The notes beneath the pieces were generated by a model, which was not told the origin of the DNA, made no database searches, and saw only the letters and a list, made by a program, of their open reading frames with translations. Position numbers and translations under genes: made by a program. From contig NZ_VDQT01000002.1 of the NCBI RefSeq assembly GCF_007667275.1, forward strand, positions 248,001-312,000: DNA of 64,000 bases, read 5' to 3'. Shown piece by piece: positions 26,806 through 35,920 of the stretch; the first letter of the stretch is position 1; the number at the start of each line of letters is the position of its first letter. Source of the stretch: Stenotrophomonas rhizophila. Its GTDB lineage: Bacteria > Pseudomonadota > Gammaproteobacteria > Xanthomonadales > Xanthomonadaceae.

Positions 26806-28308
26806 ATGAGCGTAGACGCCGCCGCGAAATCCGTTCCCGAACCGGCGCTGCCGGAGTTCAAGACCACGCTGGGCCACCCGCGCCCGCTGTGGATGCTGTT
26901 CATGACCGAGTTCTGGGAGCGCTTCGCGTTCTACGGGATCCGCTGGGCGCTGGTGCTGTACATCGTGGCCCAGTTCTTCGACGGCGACTCGGCCGGCCAG
27001 GCTGCGGCCAGCCGCACCTACGGTGCCTACCTGGCGCTGGTGTATGCCGCGGCGATCTTCGGCGGCTATGTGGCGGACCGGGTGCTGGGCTACCAGCGAT
27101 CGATCCTGACCGGCGCGGTGATCATGGCCGCCGGCCTGTTCATGGTCGCCATGCCGAACAAGGAAGTGTTCGAATTCGGCCTGGCCACGATCATCATCGG
27201 CAACGGCCTGTTCAAGCCGAACATCTCGACCATGGTCGGCAAGCTGTACGGGCTGAAGGATGAGCGCCGCGATTCGGGCTTCACCATCTTCTACATGGGC
27301 ATCAATGTCGGCGCGATGATCGCCCCGGTGCTCACCCAGTTCCTGGCCGAAAAGGTCTTCGGTACCGAAGCGATGCCGTCCTACAAGATGGTGTTCATCG
27401 CCTCGGGCATCGGCATGCTGCTCAGCCTGGCCTGGTTCTACGTCGGCCGCGCCGGCCTGAAGGGCATTGGCGCACCGCCGGCCGGTGCCGAAGGCATGGG
27501 CCGCGTGGTGATGGTGTTCATCGGTTCGCTGGTCGCCATTCCGGTCGCCTATTTCCTGCTCTCCACCGGCGCCACCGCGCTGGCCTGGATCCTCGGCGTG
27601 CTGTTCGTGGCGCTGGGCGCGCTGCTGCTGGTGGAAGGCATCCGCGAGGGCAAGGTGCAGCGCGACCGCGTGATCGCGATGCTGATCATCTTCGCCTTCA
27701 ACGTGATGTTCTGGATGTTCTTCGAACAGGCGGGCAGCTCCTTCACCTTCCTGGCCGACAACATCGTCAACCGCAACCTGGGCGGCTGGACCTTCCCGAC
27801 CGCGTGGTTCCAGTCGGTCAACTCGGTGGCGATCATCACCCTGGCCCCGATCATCGCCTGGATCTGGATCAAGCTGGGTCGTGCCAATCCCTCCATCCCG
27901 CGCAAGTTCGGCCTGGGCCTGCTGTTCAACGGCGCGGCGTTCGCGCTGCTGATGCTGGCGCTGTCGAGCATGGTGGTGGACGGCAAGATCCCGTTCTGGA
28001 CCCTGTTCATGGTCTACGTCATCCAGTCGGTCGGTGAGCTGTGCCTGTCGCCGATCGGCCTGTCGATGGTGACCAAGCTGGCCCCGGTGCGCCTGGTCGG
28101 CTTCGGCATGGGCGGCTGGTTCCTGTCCACCGGCATCGGCAACAACCTGTCCGGTATTTTCGCCGGTGCGGTCAGCGGCGAAGGCGGGATGACCGTCGAG
28201 TCCGCACTGACCGGTTACACCTTCGGTTTCTGGGCGTTGATGGGCTCTGGCGTGCTGCTGTTCCTGATCGCCCCGCTGATCAACAAGCTGATGCACGGCG
28301 TCAAGTGA
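26806..28308 (+). CDS. POT/PTR-family proton-dependent oligopeptide transporter
   Basis: Inner-membrane di-/tripeptide symporter of 500 residues with about 14 hydrophobic segments. The ExxER-type motif EFWERFAFYG lies at residues 35-44, as required for proton coupling, and the PTR signature FTIFYMGINVGAMIAP and the FFEQAGSS motif are present. I chose the ATG at 26806 because AGGAAT lies about seven bases upstream; the frame is open further upstream without transporter character. The thioredoxin-like lipoprotein gene starts eight bases after its stop, so the two form an operon. Confidence 0.92.
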   Translation: MSVDAAAKSVPEPALPEFKTTLGHPRPLWMLFMTEFWERFAFYGIRWALVLYIVAQFFDGDSAGQAAASRTYGAYLALVYAAAIFGGYVADRVLGYQRSILTGAVIMAAGLFMVAMPNKEVFEFGLATIIIGNGLFKPNISTMVGKLYGLKDERRDSGFTIFYMGINVGAMIAPVLTQFLAEKVFGTEAMPSYKMVFIASGIGMLLSLAWFYVGRAGLKGIGAPPAGAEGMGRVVMVFIGSLVAIPVAYFLLSTGATALAWILGVLFVALGALLLVEGIREGKVQRDRVIAMLIIFAFNVMFWMFFEQAGSSFTFLADNIVNRNLGGWTFPTAWFQSVNSVAIITLAPIIAWIWIKLGRANPSIPRKFGLGLLFNGAAFALLMLALSSMVVDGKIPFWTLFMVYVIQSVGELCLSPIGLSMVTKLAPVRLVGFGMGGWFLSTGIGNNLSGIFAGAVSGEGGMTVESALTGYTFGFWALMGSGVLLFLIAPLINKLMHGVK

Positions 28309-28316
28309 GGTCTGCA

Positions 28317-28922
28317 ATGCGCACGCACGCGTGGGGGTTCCCGTTGATCATGGCCGGCCTGCTGGCGGCCTGTTCGCCGTCGGCGCCCACCGCCGCGCCT
28401 GCGCAGCCGCTGGACACCACCGAACAGACGCCGCCGGTGGCCGATCCCGGACAGCCGGTGGCCTCGGGCAACACCCCGGCCGCGGCGGATGTCGCCGCGG
28501 TCGCCGGGCTCAACGCGCAGTTCGACCCGGCCCGCGACCCGGTCGCCGACCTGGCCACGGCCAAGGTCGAGGCCCAGCGGGGCGGGAAGCGCATCGTGCT
28601 GGACGTGGGCGGCGAGTGGTGCTCGTGGTGCCACCTGCTGGACGCGTTCGTCGAGGGCGATGCGGAGATCCGCAGCTTCCGTGATGCCAACTACGTGTGG
28701 ATGAAGGTCAACTACAGCGAAGACAACGAGAACGCGGCGTTCCTGTCGCAGTTCCCGGCGATCAAGGGCTATCCGCACCTGTTCGTGCTCGACGCGGATG
28801 GCACGCTGCTGCACTCGCAGTTCACCGGCGAGCTGGAGGCCGACAAGGGCCAGCCGAAGGGCTACAACCGCGAGCGCTTCTATGCCTTCATGAAGGAATG
28901 GGCACCGCCGAAGGCGCCCTGA
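28317..28922 (+). CDS. Thioredoxin-fold lipoprotein with CxxC
   Basis: Predicted periplasmic lipoprotein of 201 residues. The signal peptide ends in lipobox LLAAC (Cys at 19), followed by a low-complexity Pro/Ala/Thr linker (about 20-55). The thioredoxin-like domain has the redox motif GGEWCSWCHLLD (CSWC) and a cis-proline region KGYPHLFVLDADG. It resembles thioredoxin_7/DUF255-type disulfide proteins; the partner is unknown. It ends just before a strong intrinsic terminator, closing the operon with the peptide transporter. Confidence 0.82.
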   Translation: MRTHAWGFPLIMAGLLAACSPSAPTAAPAQPLDTTEQTPPVADPGQPVASGNTPAAADVAAVAGLNAQFDPARDPVADLATAKVEAQRGGKRIVLDVGGEWCSWCHLLDAFVEGDAEIRSFRDANYVWMKVNYSEDNENAAFLSQFPAIKGYPHLFVLDADGTLLHSQFTGELEADKGQPKGYNRERFYAFMKEWAPPKAP

Positions 28923-28930
28923 CCGGACGG

Positions 28931-28962
28931 AAAAATGCCGCGGCCTCCGCGGCATTTTTTTT
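28931..28962 (+). terminator. Intrinsic terminator of the POT-thioredoxin operon
   Basis: ATGCCGCGG-cct-CCGCGGCAT followed by eight T: a nine-base perfect stem with a three-base loop and a T tract, ten bases after the stop. An A run on the other side makes it usable on both strands. Confidence 0.93.
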
Positions 28963-29002
28963 GGAGACCGGCCCCGATCAACGTACCCCGCAGACCACGC
29001 CG

Positions 29003-29076
29003 GTAGAGCGGACTGTCAGTCCGCTGCTCTTCGCGCACGGGTGAATCCACAGCAGCGGATCAACGGTCCGCTCTAC
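29003..29076. repeat. SMAG-like pair in inverted orientation
   Basis: GTAGAGCGGACTG-tcagtccgctgctc on the plus strand, then the mirror copy agcagcggatcaacggtccgctCTAC ending at 29076. Each half is a hairpin, and the pair can form a longer one. The pair lies just upstream of the next gene. Confidence 0.75.
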
Positions 29077-29127
29077 AGTTGCCCGGTCTCCTGCCGCTAT
29101 TTCCAAGGACCTCATGGATCGAAGCGC

Positions 29128-30249
29128 ATGCAGCCTGGAACTTCCGATAGCACCGTGGACGCACCGACCGGCGTGAGCCTGCCGCCAGCGGAGGTGCTGC
29201 TGGACGACGCGTCGGCCCATGCTGGCGAAACCGACATCCCGGATGTTGCCGCCACCCTGTACCGCCTGCCGCTGGTGTCGGTGCCGGACAACGTGCTGTT
29301 GAGCGCCGCCGTACAGAAGCTGGTGGAGCAGAAGGCCCAGCTGGACCAGCTGGCGCGAACCCCGGCACTGTCCGGCCTGCTGCCAGCGGAGTGGCAGGGC
29401 ACCGGTTCGCGCGGCGTCGACCTGCAGGCCTTCGTGCTGTCGGTACTGCCCTACCTGCACAACGCGACCAAGGCCGAAACCGCGCCCGCACGCCTGCCGC
29501 TCAAGCATGTGCTGGGCGACAGCGGTCGCTGGGACCACCATGACGTGGCCGAACCGAAATCGCTGGCGTTCTTCCTGGCCAGCGACGACCGCGCCAGTGC
29601 CGGGGCGAAGGATCCGGCTGAAGCCTATCTGGTCGCCGCGCTGGGTCTTGCCTGGGCGCAGGAGGGGCGCACCCGTCCCGGCTTCCTGCGCCACATGGGC
29701 TACCCCAGCATGGCCGCGCGGGTGCACGTGCTGCCGTACCCGGAACCGGGGCAGCTGGCGCTGTACGGCGTGGTTGCCAACGGCCTGGCGCAGACCTGGT
29801 GCGTGCTGGACCGGCGCAAGCTGCGCCCGCTGCTGGCGCCGTGGCTGAGCGTGCCGCTGCTCACCGCCTATGGCGTTGCCGCGCCCAGCCCGTGGCCCGC
29901 GAGCTATCCGGCGATCGACGAGGTGGCGCGTGCGCTGGCCGTCGCGCGCACCGGCAAGGGCCCGGTGGAAGTAGACCTGGTCAAGGTGGCGGCCAAGGTC
30001 GCCGACGATGCGTCAGGGGAAACCTGGATGCCGGTGAGCCTGCTCCAGGTCGGCACCTGGGCCCCGCGCTGGCGCTACTTCCTGGCCACCTTCATCGCCC
30101 TGCCGGCGGCGTTGCTGGTGATCGCCGCACTGGCCCTGCCGGGCGCGCTGGAAGCGGCGGCGGTGGCGGCCTCGCTGGGCCTGGCCGCCGGCGCGATCGG
30201 CGCGCTCGCAGCGCCATGGGTACACGCGAGGCGCAAGCACCTGAGTTGA
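29128..30249 (+). CDS. Hypothetical membrane-anchored protein
   Basis: I do not recognise this 373-residue protein. The ATG at 29128 is chosen because upstream codons overlap the SMAG repeat; the ribosome site is weak. The soluble N-terminal part (about 1-315) has no known motif, though an alpha-helical pattern is seen. Two hydrophobic helices near the C-terminus (about 319-340 and 343-362) suggest membrane anchoring with the N-terminal part in the cytosol. It stands alone between repeats. Confidence 0.6.
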   Translation: MQPGTSDSTVDAPTGVSLPPAEVLLDDASAHAGETDIPDVAATLYRLPLVSVPDNVLLSAAVQKLVEQKAQLDQLARTPALSGLLPAEWQGTGSRGVDLQAFVLSVLPYLHNATKAETAPARLPLKHVLGDSGRWDHHDVAEPKSLAFFLASDDRASAGAKDPAEAYLVAALGLAWAQEGRTRPGFLRHMGYPSMAARVHVLPYPEPGQLALYGVVANGLAQTWCVLDRRKLRPLLAPWLSVPLLTAYGVAAPSPWPASYPAIDEVARALAVARTGKGPVEVDLVKVAAKVADDASGETWMPVSLLQVGTWAPRWRYFLATFIALPAALLVIAALALPGALEAAAVAASLGLAAGAIGALAAPWVHARRKHLS

Positions 30250-30253
30250 GCGC

Positions 30254-30436
30254 GTGACGACCAACGGTCGTCACCTACCGCGGATCGAACGCCTTTGCAG
30301 CAACCCGTGCACACGCTTCGCGGCGGACACCCGCCATTGCCCGGCACGCCCCGATACCGACCGTGGTCGCCATCCCCCGGTAGGTACCGACCGTTGGTCG
30401 CCATCCCCCGGTAGGTACCGACCGTTGGTCGGTACG
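30254..30436. repeat. Cluster of SMAG-like palindromes
   Basis: A gap of 191 bases between convergent genes filled with hairpins. GTGACGACC-aac-GGTCGTCAC with CTAC at its end lies at 30254-30278. From about 30355 a 30-31 base unit (taccgaccgttggtcgccatcccccggtagg) occurs twice, followed by a third, partial palindrome ending at 30436. The unit carries the GTAGG end and the GACCGTTGGTC core. Confidence 0.7.
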
Positions 30437-30440
30437 CCCG

Positions 30441-30932
30441 TCAGCCCTCATCCATCCGCTGCAGGCCGTCCCCGGCCAGGCGCAGGATCAGCTTCTCCAG
30501 CATCTGCTCCTCTTCCTCGCTCAGCACCGACATCAGCTTGCGGGTGATCTCGATCACCAGCGGGGCGATGGTCTCGTACACCTCGAACCCGGCCGCCGAC
30601 AGCGCCAGCACCGAACGGCGGCGGTCGTCACCGTGGGTTTCACGCTTGATGAAGCCACGTTCGAGCAGTCTGGCCACGGCCCGGCTGACCGCCACCTTGT
30701 CCATCGCGGTGCGGTCGGAGACCTCGCTGGCCGACGACCCCGGGTACAACGCCAGGATCGTGATCACCCGCCATTCGGGAATCGCCAGGCCGTAACGGTC
30801 CCCATACAGCTTGGCGATGTTGCCGCTGACCCGGTTGGACAGGACGCTCAGCCGGTAGGGCAGGAACTGCTCCAGGTCGAGCAGGGCGTGCGAGGCACGG
30901 ATGCTGTGGCTGCTGGGATCGGCTGGGTTCAT
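30441..30932 (-). CDS. MarR-family regulator divergent from hppD
   Basis: Dimeric winged-helix DNA-binding protein of 163 residues. The MarR helix-turn-helix lies at about 70-95 (SASEVSDRTAMDKVAVSRAVARLLE) with the wing GFIKRETHGDDRRRSVLALS. I chose the ATG at 30932 with AGGTG nine bases upstream; an in-frame GTG at 30944 would overlap that site. It is transcribed away from hppD-hmgA, and a palindrome at 30955-30968 lies just upstream of its start, so control of tyrosine catabolism is the likely job. Confidence 0.85.
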   Translation of the reverse strand: MNPADPSSHSIRASHALLDLEQFLPYRLSVLSNRVSGNIAKLYGDRYGLAIPEWRVITILALYPGSSASEVSDRTAMDKVAVSRAVARLLERGFIKRETHGDDRRRSVLALSAAGFEVYETIAPLVIEITRKLMSVLSEEEEQMLEKLILRLAGDGLQRMDEG

Positions 30933-30954
30933 GCTGCGGTGCACCTTGATGGTG

Positions 30955-30982
30955 GTTTCATGTGAAACTATAACCTTGTTTC
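30955..30982. promoter_or_regulatory. Candidate MarR operator with three half-sites
   Basis: GTTTCA-tg-TGAAAC (30955-30968) is a six-base inverted repeat, and a third GTTTC at 30978-30982 pairs with GAAAC across nine bases. It lies 23 bases before the MarR ATG and 79 before hppD, where autoregulation and control of hppD could share a site. Position and symmetry are seen; binding is inferred. Confidence 0.5.
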
Positions 30983-31060
30983 CGGATTCCGCATTCTCGC
31001 GGGTCTGCCTTCCGCCCGCACCTGGTTTTTTCCGGGGGTGGGCCGCTTTGGAGCCATGTC

Positions 31061-32176
31061 ATGAGCAGCCAGCCCGCCACCGCGTCGCACGCCCCCAACC
31101 CCGGCATGCAGGTCACCACCTTCGAAAACCCGATGGGCATCGACGGGTTCGAGTTCGTCGAGTTCGCCGCGCCCGCTGGTCGTGGCGCCGAACTGCACGA
31201 CTACTTCCGCAAGATGGGCTTCACCGCCGTGCTGCGCCACAAGCAGCGCGCCATCACCGTATACCGCCAGGGCGATGTCAATTTCCTGGTCAACGAAGAA
31301 CCCGACTCGTTCGCCTCCGACTTCGCCGACAAGCATGGCCCGAGCGCCTGCGGCTTCGCCATCCGCTTCAAGAAGCCGGGCGAAGAGGTGCTGCGCATGG
31401 CACTGGGCAACGGTGCCGAAGTGGTCGACTTCAAGCCGGACACCAAGGCCGTGCCGGCGCCGGTGATCAAGGGCATCGGCGACTGCATGCTGTACCTGGT
31501 GGACCGCTACGGCGCCGCCGGCAGCATGTTCGACGCCGACTATGCGCCGATCGAGGGCGCCGACCCGCGTCCGGTCGGGTTCGGCCTGACCTTCATCGAC
31601 CACCTCACCCACAACCTGTATTTCGGCAACATGCAGCAGTGGTCGGACTACTACGAGCGCCTGTTCAACTTCCGCGAGATTCGCTATTTCGACATCAAGG
31701 GCCTGAAGACCGGCCTGGTGTCCAAGGCGATGACCGCGCCGGACGGCATCGTGCGCATTCCGCTCAACGAGTCATCCGATCCGAAGAGCCAGATCAACGA
31801 GTACCTGGACGCCTACAAGGGCGAGGGCATCCAGCACATCGCCTGCTTCACCGAGAACATCTACGAGACGGTCGAAGCGATGCGCGCCCAGGGCGTGGAG
31901 TTCTTGGACACGCCGGAGACCTACTTCGAGGTGATCGACACGCGCGTACCGGGCCACGGCGAAGACGTGGCGCGGCTGGCGAAGAACAAGATCCTCATCG
32001 ACGCCGACCCGGAAACCAAGCAGCGCAAGCTGCTGCAGATCTTCACCACCAACTGCATCGGTCCGATCTTCTTCGAGATCATCCAGCGCAAGGGCAACGA
32101 AGGCTTCGGCGAAGGCAACTTCACCGCGCTGTTCGAAAGCATCGAGCGCGACCAGATCAAGCGCGGCGTGCTGTAA
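31061..32176 (+). CDS. hppD: 4-hydroxyphenylpyruvate dioxygenase
   Basis: Fe(II) dioxygenase of 371 residues turning 4-hydroxyphenylpyruvate into homogentisate in tyrosine breakdown. Two vicinal-oxygen-chelate domains are seen (about 25-165 and 170-360). The three iron ligands can be read: His181 (FIDHLTHN), His259 (GIQHIACF) and Glu339 (PIFFEIIQRKG). The C-terminal motif GFGEGNFTALFESIE is intact. hmgA follows after 21 bases, so the two form one operon opposite the MarR gene. Confidence 0.96.
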   Translation: MSSQPATASHAPNPGMQVTTFENPMGIDGFEFVEFAAPAGRGAELHDYFRKMGFTAVLRHKQRAITVYRQGDVNFLVNEEPDSFASDFADKHGPSACGFAIRFKKPGEEVLRMALGNGAEVVDFKPDTKAVPAPVIKGIGDCMLYLVDRYGAAGSMFDADYAPIEGADPRPVGFGLTFIDHLTHNLYFGNMQQWSDYYERLFNFREIRYFDIKGLKTGLVSKAMTAPDGIVRIPLNESSDPKSQINEYLDAYKGEGIQHIACFTENIYETVEAMRAQGVEFLDTPETYFEVIDTRVPGHGEDVARLAKNKILIDADPETKQRKLLQIFTTNCIGPIFFEIIQRKGNEGFGEGNFTALFESIERDQIKRGVL

Positions 32177-32197
32177 TCCACGAAACGGGACCCGACC

Positions 32198-33499
32198 ATG
32201 TCCACCAGCATCGAATCCCGCGGCTACCAGACCGGCTTCGGCAACGAATTCGCCACCGAAGCGGTGGAGGGCGCGCTGCCGGTCGGCCGCAATTCACCGC
32301 AGCGGGTGGCGCAGGGTCTATACGCCGAACAGCTGTCGGGCACGGCCTTCACCGCGCCACGCGGCAGCAACCGGCGCAGCTGGCTGTACCGGATCCGCCC
32401 TGCGGTGACGCATGGCGAGTTCCAGCCCTATGCGCAGCCGCACCTGCACGGCGACTTCGCGCAGGGCGCGGTGTCGCCCAACCAGCTGCGCTGGGACCCG
32501 CTGCCGTTGCCGACCACGCCGACCGACTTCGTCGATGGCCTGTACACCATGGGCGGCAACGGCTCGCCGGATGCGCATGGCGGAGTGGGCATCCACCTGT
32601 ATGCGGCCACCGCCGACATGCAGGGCCGCTACTTCTACGACGCCGACGGTGAGCTGCTGATCGTGCCGCAGCTCGGCCGCCTGCGCCTGCTCACCGAATT
32701 CGGCGTGATCGAGATCGAGCCGCAGCAGATCGCGGTGATTCCGCGCGGCGTGCGCTTCCGCGTGGAACTGCCGGACGGGCAGGCGCGCGGCTACGTCTGC
32801 GAGAACTTCGGTGCGCTGCTGAAACTGCCCGACCTCGGCCCGATCGGTTCCAACGGCCTGGCCAATCCACGCGATTTCGAAACCCCGCACGCTGCGTTCG
32901 AGGATGTGGACGGCGCGTTCGAGCTGATCGCCAAATTCCAGGGCCAGCTGTGGCGCGCCGACATCGATCACTCCCCGCTGGACGTGGTGGCCTGGCACGG
33001 CAACTATGCGCCGTACCGCTATGACCTGCGCCGCTTCAACACCATCGGCTCGATCAGCCACGACCATCCGGATCCGTCCATCTTCCTGGTCCTGCATTCG
33101 CCCAGCGACACCCCGGGCACCAGCAACATGGACTTCGCGATCTTCCCGCCGCGCTGGCTGGTGGCGCAGGACACGTTCCGGCCACCGTGGTTCCACCGCA
33201 ACATCGCCAGCGAGTTCATGGGCCTGATCCATGGCGCCTACGACGCCAAGGCCGAGGGTTTCGTGCCCGGCGGCGCTTCCCTGCACAACAGCATGAGCGG
33301 CCACGGCCCGGATGCGGCGACGTTCGAGAAAGCATCCGCCGCCGACCTGAGCCGCCCGGATGTGATCAAGGACACCATGGCTTTCATGTTCGAAACCCGT
33401 GGCGTGATCCGCCCCACCGCGCAGGCGATGGACGCGGCGCATCGCCAGCGTGGCTACCAGCACTGCTGGCAGGGTCTGAAGAACAACTTCCGCGCCTGA
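32198..33499 (+). CDS. hmgA: Homogentisate 1,2-dioxygenase
   Basis: Fe(II) ring-cleaving enzyme of 433 residues that makes maleylacetoacetate from homogentisate, the next step after HppD. The family motifs [54 protein letters not shown] and [19 protein letters not shown] are all present, with iron-site His and Glu residues in the region [18 protein letters not shown]. The length is normal. Genes for the later steps (isomerase, fumarylacetoacetase) are not in the window. Confidence 0.96.
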   Translation: MSTSIESRGYQTGFGNEFATEAVEGALPVGRNSPQRVAQGLYAEQLSGTAFTAPRGSNRRSWLYRIRPAVTHGEFQPYAQPHLHGDFAQGAVSPNQLRWDPLPLPTTPTDFVDGLYTMGGNGSPDAHGGVGIHLYAATADMQGRYFYDADGELLIVPQLGRLRLLTEFGVIEIEPQQIAVIPRGVRFRVELPDGQARGYVCENFGALLKLPDLGPIGSNGLANPRDFETPHAAFEDVDGAFELIAKFQGQLWRADIDHSPLDVVAWHGNYAPYRYDLRRFNTIGSISHDHPDPSIFLVLHSPSDTPGTSNMDFAIFPPRWLVAQDTFRPPWFHRNIASEFMGLIHGAYDAKAEGFVPGGASLHNSMSGHGPDAATFEKASAADLSRPDVIKDTMAFMFETRGVIRPTAQAMDAAHRQRGYQHCWQGLKNNFRA

Positions 33500-33504
33500 G
33501 GAAT

Positions 33505-33523
33505 GCCGGCGCATCGCGCCGGC
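33505..33523. terminator. Hairpin between convergent hmgA and the next gene
   Basis: GCCGGCGC-atc-GCGCCGGC, a perfect eight-base stem five bases after the hmgA stop and three bases before the stop of the convergent gene. There is no T run, so it is only a probable terminator. Confidence 0.45.
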
Positions 33524-33526
33524 CGG

Positions 33527-34081
33527 TCAGCCGGGGATGACGCCCGCCTGCTCCAGCTCGGCCAGGCGCGTTTCGGGCAGCACTTCGAACAGGCGCTGAC
33601 GCACGCGTTCGCAGTACCCGGGGGAGGTCATGCCCGGCAGTGCGTCCAGCGCGCCGCGCAGGGCGGCGACCACCTGCTCATCGTTGCGCGCCTGCTGCAG
33701 GGTGCGCAGCAGCACGGCCGCCTGCGGGTGGCGCTGCAGTTCCAGGATGCCGATCAGATAGATGCGCGCGGCGACCATCGAGCGTCGGCGTTCGGTGGCC
33801 GGTGCGGGCGTCGTCGTCGGTGCCGCTGCGGACGGCGGGGCCGCCGGGACCACTGCTGCTGGCGGCGCAGGTTCGGCCGGCGCCATGGACACCAGGTAGC
33901 CGGCCTGGATCAGCTGGATCACCATGGCCGGCGCCTCCGGCCCGATCATCGCGGTCAGCTGGGCCAGGTCGCGCTGGCCGTCGCACAGGATCAGCAGGCG
34001 CCGCTGGCGCATGGCCAGGGGCGCACGGTGGGCCTGCAGGGCGTCGCGGGCGAGGTCGGTCTTGCACGGTTGCATGGGCAT
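33527..34081 (-). CDS. Hypothetical protein with Ala/Pro linker
   Basis: I do not recognise this 184-residue protein. The start is uncertain: ATGs at 34081 and 34075 give MPMQPCKTDLARDALQ, while the frame is open to about 34189; none has a clear ribosome site. An N-terminal part (RRLLILCDGQRDLAQLTAMI) is followed by a helical segment, an Ala/Pro/Thr-rich linker (about 68-98) and a second helical block to the C-terminus. There is no signal peptide with these starts. It is divergent from the lipoprotein gene at 34208. Confidence 0.55.
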   Translation of the reverse strand: MPMQPCKTDLARDALQAHRAPLAMRQRRLLILCDGQRDLAQLTAMIGPEAPAMVIQLIQAGYLVSMAPAEPAPPAAVVPAAPPSAAAPTTTPAPATERRRSMVAARIYLIGILELQRHPQAAVLLRTLQQARNDEQVVAALRGALDALPGMTSPGYCERVRQRLFEVLPETRLAELEQAGVIPG

Positions 34082-34207
34082 GGGGTCGAAGCGGTGCACG
34101 CCGAGCCTGAATGCTGCAGGTGTAACGGTGATGACACCCACGCCCTGCATGCATGGGCTGCACACCTGCCACGCTAGCCTGCGGGCCATCTACAGGAGGA
34201 CGTGCAC

Positions 34208-34828
34208 ATGAAACAGCTGGGAGGCGTATTGGCGCTGGGCGTGGCGCTGGCACTGGGTGGCTGCGAACGCACGCCGGAGACCCCGTCCACCGACGCCCAG
34301 GCGGCGACGGTCGAACCGGCGGCGGATACCGCCGCCGCGCCTGCGGCCGCTGGCGCCGCCGCCGCGTCCGCCGACACGGCATCTCAGGGGCCGGCCCACC
34401 TCGACGGTTACGGTCCGCTGCGCCTCGGCAGCACGCTGGATGAGGTGCGGACCGCGTGGAAGGAACCGTTGCGGGGCGAGGTACCGGATGACTATTGCCA
34501 TGCCCTGCGGCCCGAGGGCAGCCAGGCCGATGACGTGATCCTGATGATCGAGGGCAAGCGCCTGGTCCGCTATGACGTGCGCAACGACCGCATCGCCGCG
34601 CCGGGTGGCGGCAAGGTGGGCATGTCGCTGGGCCAGCTGCAGACGTTGTATCCGGACCGTGGCGACCTCACCCCGCACAAGTACGACGAACGGGGGCACA
34701 ACCTGCGCGTGCGGCCGGCGGCCGACGGCGGTGCGGTGGTCAACTTCGAGATCGACGGGGACGGCAAGGTCACCGCCTGGCGGGTCGGCAAGACCCCACA
34801 GGTCGATTACGTGGAAGGCTGCTCCTGA
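34208..34828 (+). CDS. Lipoprotein of unknown function
   Basis: Predicted lipoprotein of 206 residues. The ATG at 34208 has a full AGGAGG site eight bases upstream; a GTG two codons earlier is too close to it. The signal peptide ends at lipobox LGGC (Cys19), followed by a low-complexity Ala/Thr/Pro region (to about 58). The globular part contains GPLRLGSTLDEVRTAW and a later GVGMSLGQLQTLYPDR-like repeat of the same idea (L/M-S-L-G-x-L-x-x-L), as in small periplasmic proteins of unknown role. It is followed by a SMAG-like palindrome. Confidence 0.75.
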   Translation: MKQLGGVLALGVALALGGCERTPETPSTDAQAATVEPAADTAAAPAAAGAAAASADTASQGPAHLDGYGPLRLGSTLDEVRTAWKEPLRGEVPDDYCHALRPEGSQADDVILMIEGKRLVRYDVRNDRIAAPGGGKVGMSLGQLQTLYPDRGDLTPHKYDERGHNLRVRPAADGGAVVNFEIDGDGKVTAWRVGKTPQVDYVEGCS

Positions 34829-34831
34829 GGG

Positions 34832-34856
34832 ATTGCCGGGCAGCGCCCGGCACTAC
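34832..34856 (-). repeat. SMAG-like palindrome (single)
   Basis: On the minus strand GTAGTGCCGGGCG-ct-GCCCGGCAAT: GTAG end plus a palindrome, between the lipoprotein gene and the antiporter gene. Confidence 0.7.
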
Positions 34857-34888
34857 AGAATCGAGCCACGACACCTGGGGATCCACCG

Positions 34889-35839
34889 ATGATCGCTGCT
34901 ACCGCTTGGTTCCTGCTGGGCCTGCTGCTGCTTGCACTGGGTGGCGACTCCATCGTCAAGGCTGCTTCCGGCCTTGCCCAGCGCTTCGGTGCTTCGCCCT
35001 TCGTGGCGGGGCTGTTGCTGGTCACCTTCGGCACGTCGCTGCCGGAACTGGTGGTCAACGCGCGTGCGTTCGTGGTCGGCGCGCAGGACCTGGCGCTGGG
35101 CAACGCCGTGGGCAGCAACATCGTCAACGTGGGCCTGACCCTGGCCCTGGCCGCGCTGGCGGCCCCGCTGCTGGTGCGGGCGCGGCTGCTGTCGCCGTTG
35201 CTGATCCTGCTGGCCGTGGCCAGCCTGGCGGTGATCGTGTTCGGCCTGGACGGGGTGATCGCGCGCTGGGAAGGTGCGGTGCTGCTGCTCGGCTTCCTGG
35301 CGTTGCTGGTGTTCGTGCTGCGCGCTGCGGCCCGGGAGTCCGAACCGGTGCGCGAGGCGATTGCCGCTTACGCCATGACCCGAACCGGCCTGCTGCTCAA
35401 TGTGATCCGGGTGGTGTTCGCGGCGGTGTGCCTGTACTACGGCGCGCGCTGGATCGTCGGTGCCGCGCCGGTGCTGGGCGCGGGCCTGGGCTGGTCGCCG
35501 CTGCTGGTAGGCCTGCTGCCGGTCGCCATCGGTACCGCGCTGCCGGAAGTGGCGGCGGCGATCGTCGCCGCGCGTCGCGGCCAGGGCGACATGGTGCTGG
35601 GCCACGTGATCGGCTCGAGCCTGTTCAACCTGCTGGTGGTGGTCGGGGGCATGGCCGCGCTGCGTCCGCTGGCCCTGCCGGAGTCGTTCGTTAAGCTCGA
35701 GCTGCCGGCCGCCATTGCCTTCGTACTGGTGCTGTACCCGATGCTCAAGGGCGACCTGACCATCAGCCGGCGCGAGGGCGGGATCCTGCTGGTGGCGTTC
35801 GTAGCGTGGATCGCGCTGGAGCTGGCGCTGATTTCGTAG
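34889..35839 (+). CDS. CaCA-family calcium/sodium antiporter (YrbG-like)
   Basis: Inner-membrane cation exchanger of 316 residues with ten hydrophobic segments. The two inverted alpha-repeats are clear: GTSLPELVVNARAF...GNAVGSNIVNVGL (about 49-85) and GTALPEVAAAIVAA...GHVIGSSLFNLLV (about 214-250), with the ion-binding Glu in each LPE. It should export Ca2+ in exchange for Na+ or H+. Its stop codon TAG lies inside the GTAG of the SMAG element that follows, so the repeat supplies the gene end. Confidence 0.9.
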   Translation: MIAATAWFLLGLLLLALGGDSIVKAASGLAQRFGASPFVAGLLLVTFGTSLPELVVNARAFVVGAQDLALGNAVGSNIVNVGLTLALAALAAPLLVRARLLSPLLILLAVASLAVIVFGLDGVIARWEGAVLLLGFLALLVFVLRAAARESEPVREAIAAYAMTRTGLLLNVIRVVFAAVCLYYGARWIVGAAPVLGAGLGWSPLLVGLLPVAIGTALPEVAAAIVAARRGQGDMVLGHVIGSSLFNLLVVVGGMAALRPLALPESFVKLELPAAIAFVLVLYPMLKGDLTISRREGGILLVAFVAWIALELALIS

Positions 35840-35903
35840 AGCCACGCCCTGCGTGGCTGCGCTTCATCCGGAGACCGCGAAGCCACGCAGGGCGTGGCTC
35901 TAC
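35836..35903. repeat. SMAG-like pair in inverted orientation
   Basis: GTAGAGCCACGCcctGCGTGGCT then, after 21 bases, its mirror agccacgcagggcgtggctCTAC. The unit is the same as at 18956. It overlaps the stop of the antiporter gene and lies between convergent genes, where it may terminate both. Confidence 0.8.
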
Positions 35904-35920
35904 GAGTGGTTCGCCACGGA

